From Lacibacter sp. H407 (GTDB taxonomy: Bacteria; Bacteroidota; Bacteroidia; Chitinophagales; Chitinophagaceae), in NCBI RefSeq assembly GCF_037892605.1, contig NZ_JBBKTU010000001.1, positions 744,001 to 808,000 on the forward strand: a DNA stretch of 64,000 nucleotides, read 5' to 3'. The notes below the pieces were generated by a model. The model did no database searches and had not been told where the DNA came from. It saw nothing but the letters and a program-made list of their open reading frames with translations. Made by a program: the position numbers and the translations under genes. Shown here piece by piece: positions 62,375 to 64,000 of the stretch; within the stretch, counting starts at the first letter, position 1, and each line of letters opens with the position of its first letter.

Positions 62375-63282
62375 TTTAATTTCTTTTTATAACTGATTCC
62401 CGCAAGTGCTAATAAAACATGCAGCAGGTTCTTTCCGTTTTTTTTGATCAGGAAACGCTGCCAGAGCCAGTACAGTGGACGAAAACCGCCATGCATATAC
62501 AAGCTGATACTTTTGCGGTAGATATATTCTTTGAGGTAAGTGTCTGCCTCTTGATCAAACCCAAGGTGTTTTTCAGCAGTGCGAAGTTCAGCATCCTGGT
62601 AAGCAGGCGATTTTTGCTGATACATGGATGTACGGTGGATGCGGTATTGTACCACCGGCGTTGCAATGCCCTTGATCAGATATTGTTTCGACATACGCAG
62701 CCACATATCCCAATCTTCAAAATGCAATTCCTCATCAAACCGTAATGCTTGCAAAACTGAAGTACGGATGAGTGTGCTTGCTGCAGGTATAAAGCAGAGT
62801 TGTGCCAACTGGGCAAATAATTTACCCGATGGTACATCAGCATCAGTAAGCCAGTTCCGTTCTTCAAAAGGTGTACTGCCAAATAACTGCCCGTTTTCAT
62901 CAATGGTTTCCACGTTTGCATACAGCATGGCATATTCTGCAGACAATGGATCAAGCTCCCCAACAAGTGTACTGATACAATGGGGAAGTAATCGGTCATC
63001 GCAGGCAATCACTTTTAAATAAGTTCCGCTTGCACGGTCACTCCCTTCGTTCAACGATTTTGAAACGCCGCAGTTAACAGTATGCGGAATAAATTCCCAG
63101 TTCAGTTGATGTTGCTGTAACCATTGCTGAATCACCAACACCGAATCATCGGTTGAACAATCGTCAATAATGATCACTTCAAGATTTGAGTAATCCTGCT
63201 GCCGGATGCTTTCCAGTGTTTCAGTTACATACCGGCTGTGGTTGTAACAAAGTGCTGTTACCGTTACTAAGGGAACCTGCAT
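62347..63282 (-). CDS. Glycosyltransferase family 2 protein
   Basis: The 311-residue GT-A enzyme begins VPLVTVTALCYNHSRYVTETLESI and has the IIDDCSTDDSVLVI pair, KVIACDDRLLPHC and FEDWDMWLRMSKQY. ATG at 63282 is chosen; a longer open frame to 63351 overlaps the aminotransferase. It shares one base with the aminotransferase stop. Residues after about 240 are basic and may contact membrane or acceptor. Confidence 0.88.
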   Translation of the reverse strand: MQVPLVTVTALCYNHSRYVTETLESIRQQDYSNLEVIIIDDCSTDDSVLVIQQWLQQHQLNWEFIPHTVNCGVSKSLNEGSDRASGTYLKVIACDDRLLPHCISTLVGELDPLSAEYAMLYANVETIDENGQLFGSTPFEERNWLTDADVPSGKLFAQLAQLCFIPAASTLIRTSVLQALRFDEELHFEDWDMWLRMSKQYLIKGIATPVVQYRIHRTSMYQQKSPAYQDAELRTAEKHLGFDQEADTYLKEYIYRKSISLYMHGGFRPLYWLWQRFLIKKNGKNLLHVLLALAGISYKKKLKWENRFKGV

Positions 63283-64000
63283 CAGCTTGCAAAAAATTGT
63301 TGAATGCTGGCTGCTACAAATTGCGTTTGCTCCTTCTGCATACCCGGCCATACAGGCAAGCTCAGGCAGGTATCAGCCAATTGTTCTGCTATGGGAAAGT
63401 CGCCTTTTGTATAACCAAGGCTGCTGTATGCTTCCTGTAAATGTACAGGTATGGGATAATGGATCAATGTACCGATTCCCTGTTGGTGCAGGTATTGTTG
63501 CAGTGAGTCCCGTTGTTGCGTACGTATTACATAGAGGTGATACACATGGCTTGCTCCGGTTGCCACATAAGGGGTTATAATATCACCCACTCCTGCCAGT
63601 AGTTCGTTATACCAGGAAGCGATCTCCTGCCGCTGCTTTGTCCATTGCTGCAGATACTTCAGTTTAACACTTAAAAAGGCCGCCTGCATTTCATCAAGCC
63701 TTTGGTTATAACCAATTATCTCATGTTTGTATTTCTGTACCGAACCATAATTACGAAACATGGCTGCTTTTGCAGCAAGTGCAAGATCGTTTGTAGTAAC
63801 AGCACCGGCATCACCTAATGCACCCAGGTTTTTACCAGGGTAAAAACTGGTAGCGTTGATATGCCCCCAGCTACCGGTTAGTTTCCCGTTCCACACGGCG
63901 GCATGCGCCTGCGCATTATCTTCAATTACAAACAATTTATGTTTTTCGGCTATGGTCATTATAGCCTCCATATTACATGCCTGCCCGTATAAATGCACCG
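63282..64000 (-). CDS. DegT/DnrJ/EryC1/StrS aminotransferase, C-terminal part (cut by right edge)
   Basis: At least 239 residues of a PLP-dependent sugar aminotransferase are present; the N-terminus lies beyond 64000. [11 protein letters not shown]-type sequence precedes [11 protein letters not shown] (PLP-contact Asp) and the catalytic lysine is in [41 protein letters not shown] is the family's sugar-binding segment. It would add an amino group to a 3- or 4-keto nucleotide sugar, consistent with the keto-sugar SDR enzymes nearby. Confidence 0.92.
   Translation of the reverse strand, partial: VHLYGQACNMEAIMTIAEKHKLFVIEDNAQAHAAVWNGKLTGSWGHINATSFYPGKNLGALGDAGAVTTNDLALAAKAAMFRNYGSVQKYKHEIIGYNQRLDEMQAAFLSVKLKYLQQWTKQRQEIASWYNELLAGVGDIITPYVATGASHVYHLYVIRTQQRDSLQQYLHQQGIGTLIHYPIPVHLQEAYSSLGYTKGDFPIAEQLADTCLSLPVWPGMQKEQTQFVAASIQQFFAS

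Noticed and set aside
1-64000. tRNA, rRNA, insertion sequences or prophage
   Set aside because: No cloverleaf, rRNA-like stretch, transposase or phage gene was seen by eye; a dedicated search was not possible.

Overview
The window looks like the chromosome of a Bacteroidota bacterium, most likely family Chitinophagaceae. The support is: TAnnTTTG-type promoters (clearest before the HU gene), many lipoprotein and TonB-receptor genes, a ribosomal protein THX gene, DUF4286 and DUF6089 proteins, a fused CrtYc-CrtYd lycopene cyclase, and AT-rich intergenic repeats of a kind familiar from that phylum. I see no rRNA, tRNA, CRISPR array, insertion sequence or prophage.

Layout. (1) Positions 1-8850, mostly + strand, are a run of exported proteins: a vanadium-haloperoxidase-like lipoprotein, a fasciclin protein, two DUF4331 proteins, a TPR lipoprotein, a non-Sus TonB receptor and a membrane-anchored diheme cytochrome c. 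Intrinsic terminators separate several of them. (2) Positions 8900-21000 hold housekeeping genes: xth, DUF4286, HU, THX, pdxH, a coiled-coil membrane protein, pyrH, a long-chain acyl-CoA ligase, a TPR protein, DUF1015, serC, a zinc-ribbon/HhH mini-protein and a DUF6089 protein. (3) Positions 21007-28845, minus strand, are a compact carotenoid operon read as ECF sigma, crtI, crtB, idi, crtD-like, cruF-like, crtZ, crtYcd. It is preceded by a MerR-type regulator that keeps both cobalamin motifs of the CarH/LitR light sensors. The enzymes fit a monocyclic saproxanthin-type xanthophyll. (4) Positions 28922-64000, minus strand, are a large exopolysaccharide/O-antigen-type locus that runs off the right edge. 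It holds a PHP-type tyrosine phosphatase, GDP-fucose synthesis (gmd, fcl), a carbamoyltransferase, a Wzy-like polymerase, about fourteen glycosyltransferases of the GT4/GT2/GT56 kinds plus a fucosyltransferase-like and a GT39-like protein, four methyltransferases, an MBOAT acyltransferase with two SGNH-like partners, two paired sugar SDR enzymes and a DegT-type aminotransferase.

How it fits together. Most genes in regions 3 and 4 overlap by 1-28 bp or sit a few bases apart, so they are probably co-transcribed and translationally coupled. Seven minus-strand genes appear to start with TTG, with no usable ATG nearby. The most notable points are the pairing of a CarH-like B12 regulator with an ECF sigma gene at the head of the carotenoid operon, next to a duplicated GTTTAA/TTAAAC inverted pair; the DUF4331-DUF4331-TPR-TonB receptor operon of unknown function; the MBOAT plus two SGNH-like module; and an SDR enzyme whose catalytic tyrosine is replaced by phenylalanine. 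All functions are read from sequence motifs by eye; no database search was run.
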